Below, piece by piece: positions 26,594 through 34,994 of a stretch of DNA of 35,805 bases (its first letter is position 1; the number at the start of each line of letters is the position of its first letter). Where the stretch lies: contig JAAYFQ010000146.1 of the NCBI GenBank assembly GCA_012728165.1, forward strand, positions 1-35,805, read 5' to 3'. The position numbers and the translations under genes are program-made. The notes beneath the pieces were generated by a model. It worked only from the letters and a program-made list of their open reading frames with translations, did not search any database and was not told where the DNA came from. This DNA is from Synergistaceae bacterium. Its GTDB lineage: Bacteria > Synergistota > Synergistia > Synergistales > Synergistaceae.

Positions 26594-27596
26594 TACGCAG
26601 CAACCTCCTTAGTTGTTCTTTATCCCCACCACTAGTCTTTGCGACTAAAATCATACGGACATTTTTTACTTCCATTTCCTTGTGCCAAAGATAAGCTAAG
26701 ATGTTTTCGGGAGCATTAGATGAAAAACGGCTCGAAGCCAGCTTATCTAAATAAAAATCATCTAAAAATTTCTCTAACAAAAGAATCATCTCTGAAAAAG
26801 ATACCGTACCATCAATAGAGCTTATGCCCTTACCAAATTCTGTAAACTCAAGAGACCTCTTCCAACTTTCAAACGGTTCTACAATAAGCGACACAAGCAT
26901 GCCAGTGTCAATTTTCCCTCCACAATGCATAAACGAAAGAGCTCTAGTTGCATCGAAGTTAAAACGCTTTAACCTCAAGAGGGATCTTATGTTTTCTCCG
27001 TCAATTCTTGTACGAATCCAATTTAGAGCTTCTGGGATATCTAGATCAAAAGCGATTTCCTTCATAAGCGCATACATTCTATTGTCTAGAAGACGCTCTA
27101 CTTCGAGAACATCACGGCTTTGTTCCCAGATAGATATACATTCAGGTATCAAATTGTTTAGGCCAAATGGGAGAAATTTGTATTCCTCCAATTCAATATC
27201 ATTGATCAGGGTATCTACAGGATATGATCCAAGAGATGTAAGAAAGTCCCATCTCTTTTCGCCTCCCGTTGCAACATTAAAAACACTTTTAATCAAAACT
27301 TTGACATTATGAAAATCGTACTGGTAGCGCAATAAATCAAGAAGTTTCTTATTTGGTATAAAAGATTCCACTTCTTTATATATTGCCTGCAGTTCAAATT
27401 CAAGCATCTTGTCGAAATCTTGATCGCTAACATGTGATGTTAGCGCTGAAGAATAAGACGTCTCCCCCAGAATTTTGAGCGCCGTCGCCAGGTCTTCTGC
27501 ATCAATCATCCTCTGCAATACACTGGCATCAAGAAAGCGGTTTTCCATTGCTCTAATTCGTGCAACGGCGTAGCCGTAAGCATCTTGCTGGGACAT
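26586..27596 (-). CDS. atpC: V-type ATPase subunit C (d-type rotor cap)
   Basis: A 336-residue, all-helical funnel-shaped protein that couples the central stalk to the K ring (archaeal C or eukaryotic d). Family signs are the start YGYAVARIRAMENRFLD, the middle DFHNVKVLIKS and the ending NILAYLWHKEMEVKNVRMILVAKTSG, the conserved motif near the C-terminus. The ATG at 27596 has GGAGG 7 nt upstream, 12 nt after atpE. It is equivalent to ntpC. Confidence 0.95.
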   Translation of the reverse strand: MSQQDAYGYAVARIRAMENRFLDASVLQRMIDAEDLATALKILGETSYSSALTSHVSDQDFDKMLEFELQAIYKEVESFIPNKKLLDLLRYQYDFHNVKVLIKSVFNVATGGEKRWDFLTSLGSYPVDTLINDIELEEYKFLPFGLNNLIPECISIWEQSRDVLEVERLLDNRMYALMKEIAFDLDIPEALNWIRTRIDGENIRSLLRLKRFNFDATRALSFMHCGGKIDTGMLVSLIVEPFESWKRSLEFTEFGKGISSIDGTVSFSEMILLLEKFLDDFYLDKLASSRFSSNAPENILAYLWHKEMEVKNVRMILVAKTSGGDKEQLRRLLRNV

Positions 27597-27608
27597 CAGA
27601 CCACCTCC

Positions 27609-28196
27609 TTATTCTGTGGACGGGAATAAACGTTTAACAACTTCGGACTCATTTTTTTCTTGAGCTACTTGAAGTAACATATCCCAAGAACAATTTGTCC
27701 TTATTTTGCCGCTCCTTAAGATAAAACCACCTGATATGTCGATATTATCTTTTGAGATAACAAGATTTGTGTTTTTCTTTTCGTTGTATTCGTTAATCCA
27801 TGCCTCATCAATAAACTTTTCGTTTTCTGCTACTAAAACTTCTTCCTTTTTTGATGATACGGACTGATTAAGAAGTGATTCGCAAAGTTTTAAGTAATCA
27901 TTTTTGCTAAACGCCTTCATTTCATCAAGAGCGCTATCGTAGACATCCTGAATTAGATTACGTTGAGAATGTAGCATTCGCTTTTTGACATCTAGTTTAG
28001 CTACTATTTCGCGACGACGTAATATTTCAGGTTTCTCTTTTGCGAAACGTTTTGCAAAAGAATCTTTTATAGCATCATTTTCTTTGGCGCCTTTATCTGT
28101 TATTTCGGACGCCTTGGATTTTGCCTTTGCTAAAACTTTTTCTGCCTCACGAATAGCATCATTTTTTATTTTTTCTGTTATCTGTTCTAACGACAT
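27609..28196 (-). CDS. atpE: V-type ATPase subunit E (peripheral stalk)
   Basis: A 195-residue stator protein: a long charged N-terminal coiled coil (1-95, rich in K, E and A) and a globular C-terminal domain (about 100-195) that binds the head. DISGGFILRSGKIRTNCSWD matches the conserved GGv.l.s.dG.i...nt pattern of E subunits. It pairs with the H/G protein (30784-31107) to form a peripheral stalk. The ATG at 28196 has a weak AAGAG upstream, so expression may depend on upstream translation of atpK (20-nt gap). Confidence 0.92.
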   Translation of the reverse strand: MSLEQITEKIKNDAIREAEKVLAKAKSKASEITDKGAKENDAIKDSFAKRFAKEKPEILRRREIVAKLDVKKRMLHSQRNLIQDVYDSALDEMKAFSKNDYLKLCESLLNQSVSSKKEEVLVAENEKFIDEAWINEYNEKKNTNLVISKDNIDISGGFILRSGKIRTNCSWDMLLQVAQEKNESEVVKRLFPSTE

Positions 28197-28215
28197 AATA
28201 TTCTCTTATTCTTGA

Positions 28216-28716
28216 TTAAAGCTTTATGCCGTTGAGCATCAAAATACTGACAAGAAGCCCAAAGACAGCGTATGTTTCAACCATAGCAGGAAGGATAACA
28301 GCTTTACCTATCTGCTCAGGATGCTTTGATATCATAAGAATAGTTGCAGCTGAAGACTTTCCCTGCCATACGGCTGAATAATATCCTACAATTGCAATAG
28401 GTAGACACGCAAAAAGGATACCAAGACCTTGCCACATTGTAAAAGCCACTGCTACTCCGCCAAGGAGTCCTGCTTTCTGAAGAGCTAAAACTGCTACTAG
28501 AAGTCCATAAATGCCCTGTGTTCCAGGAAGTGCAAGTAGAACCAAGCAATAACCAAACTTACTTGGGTCTTCTGTCATAACGCCAGCTGCTGCTTCATTT
28601 GCAATGCCTATCCCCTGAGCAGAACCGGTGCCTGCAATACCAACCGCCAATGCAGCTCCGAGGACTACTAACATTGGACCAAGCTGTGTTGACATTGTTT
28701 CGATTAATGTTTCCAT
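28216..28716 (-). CDS. atpK: V-type ATPase subunit K (proteolipid ring, Na+-type binding residues)
   Basis: The ion-carrying rotor ring protein. The 166 residues contain four transmembrane helices, a tandem duplication of the two-helix c subunit. The second hairpin carries the carboxylate E147 in AMVETYAVFG. In the first hairpin the matching place is LALPGTQGIYG (61-71) without an acid, so there is one ion site per protomer. Residues L63, T66, Q67, Q118 and E147 line up with L61, T64, Q65, Q110 and E139, which bind Na+ in the E. hirae NtpK structure. Na+ coupling is therefore inferred. The ATG at 28716 has GGGAGG 12 nt upstream. Confidence 0.96.
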   Translation of the reverse strand: METLIETMSTQLGPMLVVLGAALAVGIAGTGSAQGIGIANEAAAGVMTEDPSKFGYCLVLLALPGTQGIYGLLVAVLALQKAGLLGGVAVAFTMWQGLGILFACLPIAIVGYYSAVWQGKSSAATILMISKHPEQIGKAVILPAMVETYAVFGLLVSILMLNGIKL

Positions 28717-28778
28717 AATAAACTAAAACCTCCCTAATAATATGTGTTCCATTTTTTATTTATAACTTTTTAATGTGA

Positions 28779-30794
28779 TTAATGTACTGTAGATTCTTCT
28801 GAAAGACGAGCGAACTTTGGAGCATTGCACAACGGAGCAAAATCTTTACCATTGGCATCATAGAATTTGCCAAAGAATTCAACATACTGAAGTCTTAGTG
28901 AATGGACAAAAGCTCCAAGTAGGTTTACTACGATACTAAACGTGTGTCCTATGATAAATATAAGCGCTGCTAAAATTATCCCAACATACGGAGTGTCCGC
29001 CACTAATGTTCCAAGAAGGTTTATAACCATACCAACTGCTGCAGAACCAAGGCCGAGAGCAAGAAGTCTGCTGTAGCTAAGGACATCTCCAAGGTACCCC
29101 GTAACGTCGTATAAACTCAAAACTCCAGAAAGTAATCTAGAAAAAAGATTCTTCTTAGCTCGTCCCTGTGTTGCAATAAGTAGCAATGCTAAAGCAATAG
29201 AAGCTATTTTAGATGGAAGAACAAAAGCTGTAGAAATTGCACCGCTCATACTTATTCCCATCACAACAAGAGATATTAGGAAAAATATCCATGTTCCTTG
29301 ATCGAGAATAGCAGCAGTCTTGTCGCCCTCTCTCCAATTCATAACCATAGCAATTACCAACCCAAAGATAATATGCACGAATCCTAGTGCAAGTGATATC
29401 AAGAGAAATGTCATGGGATCATTCATTGGGTCAAGAAACTGAAAAGCATTTTTGATTGGGATAAGCGGCCGCAAAAAAGGAAATGCCGTAATACTGTCAC
29501 CAAACCAAGAACCAGTAATCGCTCCCATGAAAACAGAAAAGAGCATCCCTGTAGTTAGAAGAATAAAAAATTTTCTTAAGGTTGGACTGAGCCGATGCTT
29601 TATAAGGATATAACCAAATATTGCTGATAGTATCAACCCATATCCGGCATCACCAAAACACATTCCCATAAACAAGAAAAAAAATGGAGCCATTAAAGTT
29701 GAAGGATCTACTTTGCCATAAGTAGGTGATCCATACATAAGAGTAAGAGGTTCAACGCATGATGACCACTTAGGGTTACTAAGGAGAGTCGGTGGTATTT
29801 CCCCTTCTTCAGGTTCAATCATCGCAAATTCCGTTAAATCTTCATATGGTTTAATTGTTTTTTCAACAAGACTAAGCATTTTTGTAGGAACCCAGAATGA
29901 CCAAATTAAAACTTCATCTGTAGGTAGTCCTGAAAGCATAGAGTCAAGTCTATCTCTAATAATAATCCAATAATCAGAATAATATCGAGCCATTTCTAGC
30001 CCTTCATTAGCTCTTGAAGCTATTTCTGAACTGAGTAATGCCTCTTTTTTTGCAAGGGCTACGATTTCTGTCTCAAGTTTTCTTTTTTCGTCACTGGCTA
30101 GATTTTTAAATTCTTTTGGCACATCAATTCTCGTAGCTGAAAAATCTGCTACAAGTCTCTGCAAAGAATTAAAATCGCTTTTACGGAAAAGAATTGCAAA
30201 TGTTGCATTAGATTCTTTTTCGTTAGTAAGGAGCTCTTGAAGTTCTAAATAATCACCAAGTTCATTTGAAATACGTGTTTTAAATTCATCAGAAGTAGTT
30301 TTGGAAACTGTTAAAATTTCGCCAATTACCAAATCCGTTCCTGTTGTAAAAAACTCCAAGGGCCATTTAATTGATTCAAGCTGTTTAAGTTGGGAAAGAA
30401 GTCCCTTCAATCGAGCTTTTTCAGAATGACAAGCAGACATGGCGCTATCTTTTCCGCGCATAGTCTTAAAAAAGACAGAAAACTTTTCTTCATCAACTTT
30501 TGCTGTTAAATCAGAAAGTGATATTTGCGGAATATCTCCCAACATTCTTGACAAAGAACTCTCTTTATCTGTTTCAAAAGGTTCAAGGAGACGCGTAAGA
30601 TATTTTGCGTCAGTCAAAAGCTCGTTCACATGTTTTTGTTTTGAATGTAGTTGCTCAATGGCTCCAACATCTAATTTTCCCTCGACTTGTCCTATAAACT
30701 CACAGCAACCCATAGCCTGCAGTTTTCCAGCAAGCTCTCCTGCTATAGATTTATGAACAGCTATCCGTGCCTTACTCATTTGGTCAAGAGCCAT
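28779..30794 (-). CDS. atpI: V-type ATPase subunit I (membrane stator, a-type)
   Basis: The stator that carries ions to and from the K ring (eukaryotic subunit a). The 671 residues divide into a cytoplasmic coiled-coil arm (1-350) and a membrane half with about seven helices. The arm has the family start ARIAVHKSIAGELAGKLQAMGCCEFI. Membrane hallmarks are FFFLFMGMCFGDAGYGLILS and, in the last helix, FVHSLRLQYVEFFGKFYDANG with the ring-facing arginine near residue 634. The ATG at 30794 overlaps the atpH stop by 11 nt with GAGGTG about 10 nt upstream. It is the second gene of the operon, as is ntpI. Confidence 0.96.
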   Translation of the reverse strand: MALDQMSKARIAVHKSIAGELAGKLQAMGCCEFIGQVEGKLDVGAIEQLHSKQKHVNELLTDAKYLTRLLEPFETDKESSLSRMLGDIPQISLSDLTAKVDEEKFSVFFKTMRGKDSAMSACHSEKARLKGLLSQLKQLESIKWPLEFFTTGTDLVIGEILTVSKTTSDEFKTRISNELGDYLELQELLTNEKESNATFAILFRKSDFNSLQRLVADFSATRIDVPKEFKNLASDEKRKLETEIVALAKKEALLSSEIASRANEGLEMARYYSDYWIIIRDRLDSMLSGLPTDEVLIWSFWVPTKMLSLVEKTIKPYEDLTEFAMIEPEEGEIPPTLLSNPKWSSCVEPLTLMYGSPTYGKVDPSTLMAPFFFLFMGMCFGDAGYGLILSAIFGYILIKHRLSPTLRKFFILLTTGMLFSVFMGAITGSWFGDSITAFPFLRPLIPIKNAFQFLDPMNDPMTFLLISLALGFVHIIFGLVIAMVMNWREGDKTAAILDQGTWIFFLISLVVMGISMSGAISTAFVLPSKIASIALALLLIATQGRAKKNLFSRLLSGVLSLYDVTGYLGDVLSYSRLLALGLGSAAVGMVINLLGTLVADTPYVGIILAALIFIIGHTFSIVVNLLGAFVHSLRLQYVEFFGKFYDANGKDFAPLCNAPKFARLSEESTVH

Positions 30795-31107
30795 AAGTCG
30801 CCATCACCTCTTTAACTAACCATTTTGCTACTTCTTTTACTGAACCTTTTTTTTCTTCGTAATAGGATAGAGCTTTTGCTTCTCCTTTAGCCATAATCTT
30901 CTCTGCTTCTATTTCTGCAGCTTTCTCAGCCTCAGAAACACTTTCGCGCCATTCTCTGTGACATTGCTGTTTTGTGCTCTTTAGAGACTCTTCTGCATTT
31001 GCATGAGCGAAAGCCAATAAATTCGCAGACTCGACCTTAGCGTCAGCTATTATCTTTTTTGCCTGAGTCTCTTGATCTCTTATTTTGTCAGCTAAATTCT
31101 CTGCCAA
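30784..31107 (-). CDS. atpH: V-type ATPase subunit H (G-type peripheral stalk)
   Basis: A 107-residue, almost fully helical and charged protein forming the peripheral stalk with subunit E (E. hirae NtpF, eukaryotic G). It starts AENLADKIRDQETQAKKII after the initiator and runs as a coiled coil of A, E, K and Q. The start is TTG at 31107, 8 nt after a strong GGAGGGGGG stretch. A longer reading from an ATG at 31173 would add a hydrophobic, non-family N-terminus lying across the promoter's transcription start. It is the first gene of the operon. Confidence 0.85.
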   Translation of the reverse strand: MAENLADKIRDQETQAKKIIADAKVESANLLAFAHANAEESLKSTKQQCHREWRESVSEAEKAAEIEAEKIMAKGEAKALSYYEEKKGSVKEVAKWLVKEVMATYGS

Positions 31108-31172
31108 TAAGCCCACCCCCCTCCACTGCATAAATACTATCTTCCATATTACAATCAAAAAATAACTTCCCA

Positions 31173-31201
31173 ATTCTACACATAGATTTAGTTAGCGTCA
31201 A
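31173..31201 (-). promoter_or_regulatory. Sigma70-type promoter of the V-ATPase operon
   Basis: Minus strand TTGACG (31201-31196), 17-nt spacer, TAGAAT (31178-31173). The inferred start is near 31166, giving a leader of about 60 nt to the TTG of atpH. The 188-nt gap between addA and atpH holds no other feature I can identify. Confidence 0.85.
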
Positions 31202-31295
31202 TTTTATTCTATTTAGAAAGTGTAGTTTTTTAGTGGTAACTTACTCAAAATGGAATTTATTTATTTGATCCTACAAAGTTACTATAATAATAAAA

Positions 31296-34200
31296 CTATT
31301 TTTCACAGTCGTTTTTCCAGGGACATATATTGCATCTGAATAACGTTTTATCAAAATTACCAGTAAGTGCAATTCTTGATAAACTATGTATATGGTTACC
31401 TATTTCCTCTAATTCAGCCTCTCCAAGATATCTGATTTTTGTATTCCCGTTTTTTAGATAAATTAGTCCTACAGCAATAGGAAGTTTGGATTTAGATTCT
31501 TTTTTCTCAATACGGTATTTCCAAATCGCATAGGCATAGAAATTAAGCTGAGCATCATAATATTCAGAGGGTGCAGACTCTTCATCTGTGGTTTTCCAGT
31601 CTCTAATTTGAACAGCTTGATCATCTTCCCAAAAAATATCTGTTGCCCCAACCATTAAAAGATTATCGTCTTGAACACGAAATGGAGTTTCACGGTAAAG
31701 TTTATCTACAGTAAATCTAGCCAGAATTTTCCCCTCTTCAGAGTCTGCAAACTTTGATAACATTTCTCGGAGTTTGTTTCTCGACTCTGCTGAATTAAAT
31801 TCTTTCTGCAAATCATAAGGAACCTGCCCAAGCTTTTTTTTAAATTTATTTTCTTTTTCGTCAGGAAGATAATCATTTATTGATTCTTCTTTAAAATCCC
31901 ATTTGGATAGAATCCAGTGTGCGAGACTTCCAAATTCTGCTCCGCCAATATCTTCTCCACTCTTTGTCGTCCATTGAATATTTCTGCCCTGACGATATGC
32001 GATGCGAAATGCATTTGGACACCATGACATCATTGCATAAGCTGATGCTGAGATACGTCCTAATGATGCAGGAGAATCTATTTTCAGTTTCAAAGTTGCA
32101 GACGCCTTTGTTTCTTCTTTTGAAAGATCAACTCTCTTTTCCACTTCATTATCCTTAATCAACCATGATACATCAGTTAGATCTGTTTTGGTCACCGTTG
32201 AATTAAGTAACCTATTGTCTTCGTGAGCTCTTTGAGGCACATCAACATTTGCTGCAGCAAAAACCTGTCCTAGAAAACTCGTATCTTTTGGAAGTTTAAT
32301 TTCGTTTCCATCGCTATGACAATTCACTGTTCCGCAAAGTATCAGTTTGTCTCTTGTGCGCGTAGCAGCGACATACCATAAACGTTCCTTTTCCGAGCGT
32401 TCTAGTTCATTTTCTATTTCCGAATACCACGTTCCTGCGACAGTATCTTCATCTTTTGTATTCTCATTTGTTAAAAAATCTGGAAGCTTTGATACTATAA
32501 CTCCGTACTTTTCAGAGGCGTTTATACCAGAAACTTTCTTGTATTCATCCTCAACTCCGCACAGCGCTACTATTGGATATTCAAGCCCTTTTGAGGCATG
32601 TATTGTTAACACTTGTACTGAATCCTGCTCTTCATCAGTAACATCGGGTTCTTCTTTCTGTTTAGCATTAGTAACTGCAAACTGCATGTAGTTTGCACAC
32701 CCTGTAAGAGATCGTCCTTGAGATGATTCATATTCATAAGCGAGATCGGCAAGACGGATAATATTGGCATTAATTCGACTGCGATGATTGGAGTCGTACG
32801 CTTTAAGATATCTTGGTGAGCGCATTAGTTCATATATCATGTCAGGAACGCCCCGAAGTTCAGCGATTGACTTTAATTTCATAATCTGAGTCCAAACATT
32901 AGGCATATCATTTTGCACCGTTTTCGCAAGCTCTATGGGTTTTTTATTATTCTGAGATAAATATGATTTATTGATGCATTCTTCAAACGAATCGAGCTCA
33001 ATACAACTGAATGGAGATGCTAACCATCCAGCTAAAAAATAGGGATCATTAGGTTGATCTAGTAATGATATAAGATTAATAACATCCGCAACTTCACCTC
33101 GTGCGAAATAATCCTTGCTTGTACACATTACATAAGGAATACCGACCTCGTCAAATGCCCTTTCCACTACAGGGTAAACTGTTCTTGTCGGAACAAGAAT
33201 TGCAAAGTCTTTCCACTTTACATTCCTAAATTTATTGTCATTTTTTATTTCTTTGTCCCATATTTGTATTTTTGTGTTATGCATTTCTGCTATTCGCAAT
33301 GCAAGTTCTTTGAAAACTCTAGTTCGCATTTCATATATTTTTTCAGGCTGTTTCCATTTATTCTTGCCCTTTTCGTCAAGTACGCGCTCTCGTTTTTCTA
33401 CAGCTATAATCGCTTCAAGCGTTGGGTTGATAGGCTCAGCATTTCTTGTGCTCCACCAGTCGGCTGAATCTCCGGCTCCATACAGCGATTCATATTTCAT
33501 TGAATTACCCTGATCTTTTGAATTAGACCATATATATGTAAATATTGTGTTAAATTTTTCTAAAAGGACATCCTGTGTTCTAAAACTCTTATTCAGAGTT
33601 ATGTAGAGATAATTGGAATTTGCAACGTTATCAGCCATGTCAATATATCTCTGGAATATGCTGAGATCGGCATGACGGAATCGATATATTGACTGTTTAA
33701 TGTCACCGACAATAAACAGCGTATTGCCTTTATCTTTCCATAAAGCTTGTAGCATCTCATCCTGAAGCCCATCTGTGTCCTGAAATTCATCTACAAGAAT
33801 ATGTTTAAATTTTTTCCCGTATTGATCATTTTTATTCAAAACTTCTCCTGCGTAACGTATGAGGTCATTATGTATAAGTATTCCCTCTTTTCTACGTAAG
33901 GATTCCCAGCATTTCCACCCTAATGAACAAGTCATGTTAAGCAAAGATAGTAATTCTTTTTCATTTTCTGAAGGCTCTGACGCCATTAGTAATTTTATCC
34001 TTGTTTCGTTACGCCAATCTACTAATTTTTTACCCTCTTGGGCAAAAATGATCTGTTCTATCTCTTTCTTTAGTTCGGAGTTACCGGGAAGACTTTTTAG
34101 TCCTTCATATATAAGACAATTAGCAAACTCACGCATTCTTTCTTCTGAAGGCTCAATTTCTGTAAAATCAATCATGATATTATTAAGTATTTGAAAACTT

Positions 34201-34994
34201 TTACCTGTATTACTGTTTAACCCATCTCTCACAACAGGATTGGAAAAAATTTCTCCCTGCCATAATTTCCATATTTTTTCAAATATCTTATGTTGGCTTT
34301 TTATATCTTTTAATAATAATTCATTCGTTTGATTCCAAAGATCATCTGGAGTTTTTCCACAACTACCGAGTTTTTCTGAAACATGCTTTGCTGTATCTGA
34401 AAGCTTATCGGGAGTATAAGAAGTTACAAACTTACTGAAATTGACATCATTAAAAAGCACATCGACACGTTTCTTCCATTCATCTTCATTTAACAATCGC
34501 TTTAGATTGTCTGCTGATAGAGTTGCGAGCGAGTCAGAAAAACTTTTCCACCAAACATCCTCCCTCGGAGCAGGAGTAATTGACGATGTAGGATCAATGT
34601 CCAATAGAAGCCCTGATTCTCGAATTACTTTCATTGCAAAGGAATGGATAGTAGATATATGTGCGTCTTCTATATGCGATATACGCTGTTGCAAATGTGG
34701 GAGTTCTTTTGCAGAATTTTCATTCCACTTTACAAGCGTTGTTTTTATACGTTCTTGCATTTCTCGTGCGGCTTTTTCAGTAAAAGTCAGAACAAGAATT
34801 TCATCAACTTTGCACTCGGGGTAATTTGACAATAACCATGCGAATCGTTGTGAAAGAGTTTGTGTCTTACCTGTACCTGCTCCTGCACTGACTACTGTTA
34901 GTTCTTTCTCGCTCCTGATGGCAAGTATTTGTTTGTCAGTAGCTTGAATATTTTGTTTTTCCCACTCGTATTTCAGGACATTAACTCCGCTCAT
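31296..34994 (-). CDS. addA: AddA-like UvrD/RecB-family helicase-nuclease with Fe-S nuclease domain
   Basis: Helicase/exonuclease that processes DNA double-strand ends for RecA loading. The 1232 residues show SF1A helicase motifs: Q/Walker A VVSAGAGTGKTQTLSQRF (37-44 core), ILVDEFQDTDGLQ (motif II), GDIKQSIYRFRHAD (III), LNKSFRT, HASKGLEYPIV (V) and YVAATRTRDKLIL (VI). The C-terminal RecB-like nuclease has AHWIL, GATDIF, IRDWKT and QLNFYAYAI. Four cysteines frame it: SWCPNAF upstream and C1221-x2-C1224-x5-C1230 at the end, the iron-sulfur staple pattern usually described for AddB. The ATG at 34994 has GGAGG 8 nt upstream and overlaps the addB stop by 14 nt; the longer start at 35015 lacks one. 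Confidence 0.92.
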   Translation of the reverse strand: MSGVNVLKYEWEKQNIQATDKQILAIRSEKELTVVSAGAGTGKTQTLSQRFAWLLSNYPECKVDEILVLTFTEKAAREMQERIKTTLVKWNENSAKELPHLQQRISHIEDAHISTIHSFAMKVIRESGLLLDIDPTSSITPAPREDVWWKSFSDSLATLSADNLKRLLNEDEWKKRVDVLFNDVNFSKFVTSYTPDKLSDTAKHVSEKLGSCGKTPDDLWNQTNELLLKDIKSQHKIFEKIWKLWQGEIFSNPVVRDGLNSNTGKSFQILNNIMIDFTEIEPSEERMREFANCLIYEGLKSLPGNSELKKEIEQIIFAQEGKKLVDWRNETRIKLLMASEPSENEKELLSLLNMTCSLGWKCWESLRRKEGILIHNDLIRYAGEVLNKNDQYGKKFKHILVDEFQDTDGLQDEMLQALWKDKGNTLFIVGDIKQSIYRFRHADLSIFQRYIDMADNVANSNYLYITLNKSFRTQDVLLEKFNTIFTYIWSNSKDQGNSMKYESLYGAGDSADWWSTRNAEPINPTLEAIIAVEKRERVLDEKGKNKWKQPEKIYEMRTRVFKELALRIAEMHNTKIQIWDKEIKNDNKFRNVKWKDFAILVPTRTVYPVVERAFDEVGIPYVMCTSKDYFARGEVADVINLISLLDQPNDPYFLAGWLASPFSCIELDSFEECINKSYLSQNNKKPIELAKTVQNDMPNVWTQIMKLKSIAELRGVPDMIYELMRSPRYLKAYDSNHRSRINANIIRLADLAYEYESSQGRSLTGCANYMQFAVTNAKQKEEPDVTDEEQDSVQVLTIHASKGLEYPIVALCGVEDEYKKVSGINASEKYGVIVSKLPDFLTNENTKDEDTVAGTWYSEIENELERSEKERLWYVAATRTRDKLILCGTVNCHSDGNEIKLPKDTSFLGQVFAAANVDVPQRAHEDNRLLNSTVTKTDLTDVSWLIKDNEVEKRVDLSKEETKASATLKLKIDSPASLGRISASAYAMMSWCPNAFRIAYRQGRNIQWTTKSGEDIGGAEFGSLAHWILSKWDFKEESINDYLPDEKENKFKKKLGQVPYDLQKEFNSAESRNKLREMLSKFADSEEGKILARFTVDKLYRETPFRVQDDNLLMVGATDIFWEDDQAVQIRDWKTTDEESAPSEYYDAQLNFYAYAIWKYRIEKKESKSKLPIAVGLIYLKNGNTKIRYLGEAELEEIGNHIHSLSRIALTGNFDKTLFRCNICPWKNDCEK

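Noticed and set aside
31108-31173. Longer N-terminus for subunit H from an ATG at 31173.
   Set aside because: It begins in the promoter -10 region, so it would lie before or at the transcription start, and it adds a hydrophobic stretch foreign to the family.
34441-34824. A 127-codon plus-strand open frame antisense to addA.
   Set aside because: The opposite strand carries clear helicase sequence; the product is serine/phenylalanine-rich with no start signal, a typical shadow.
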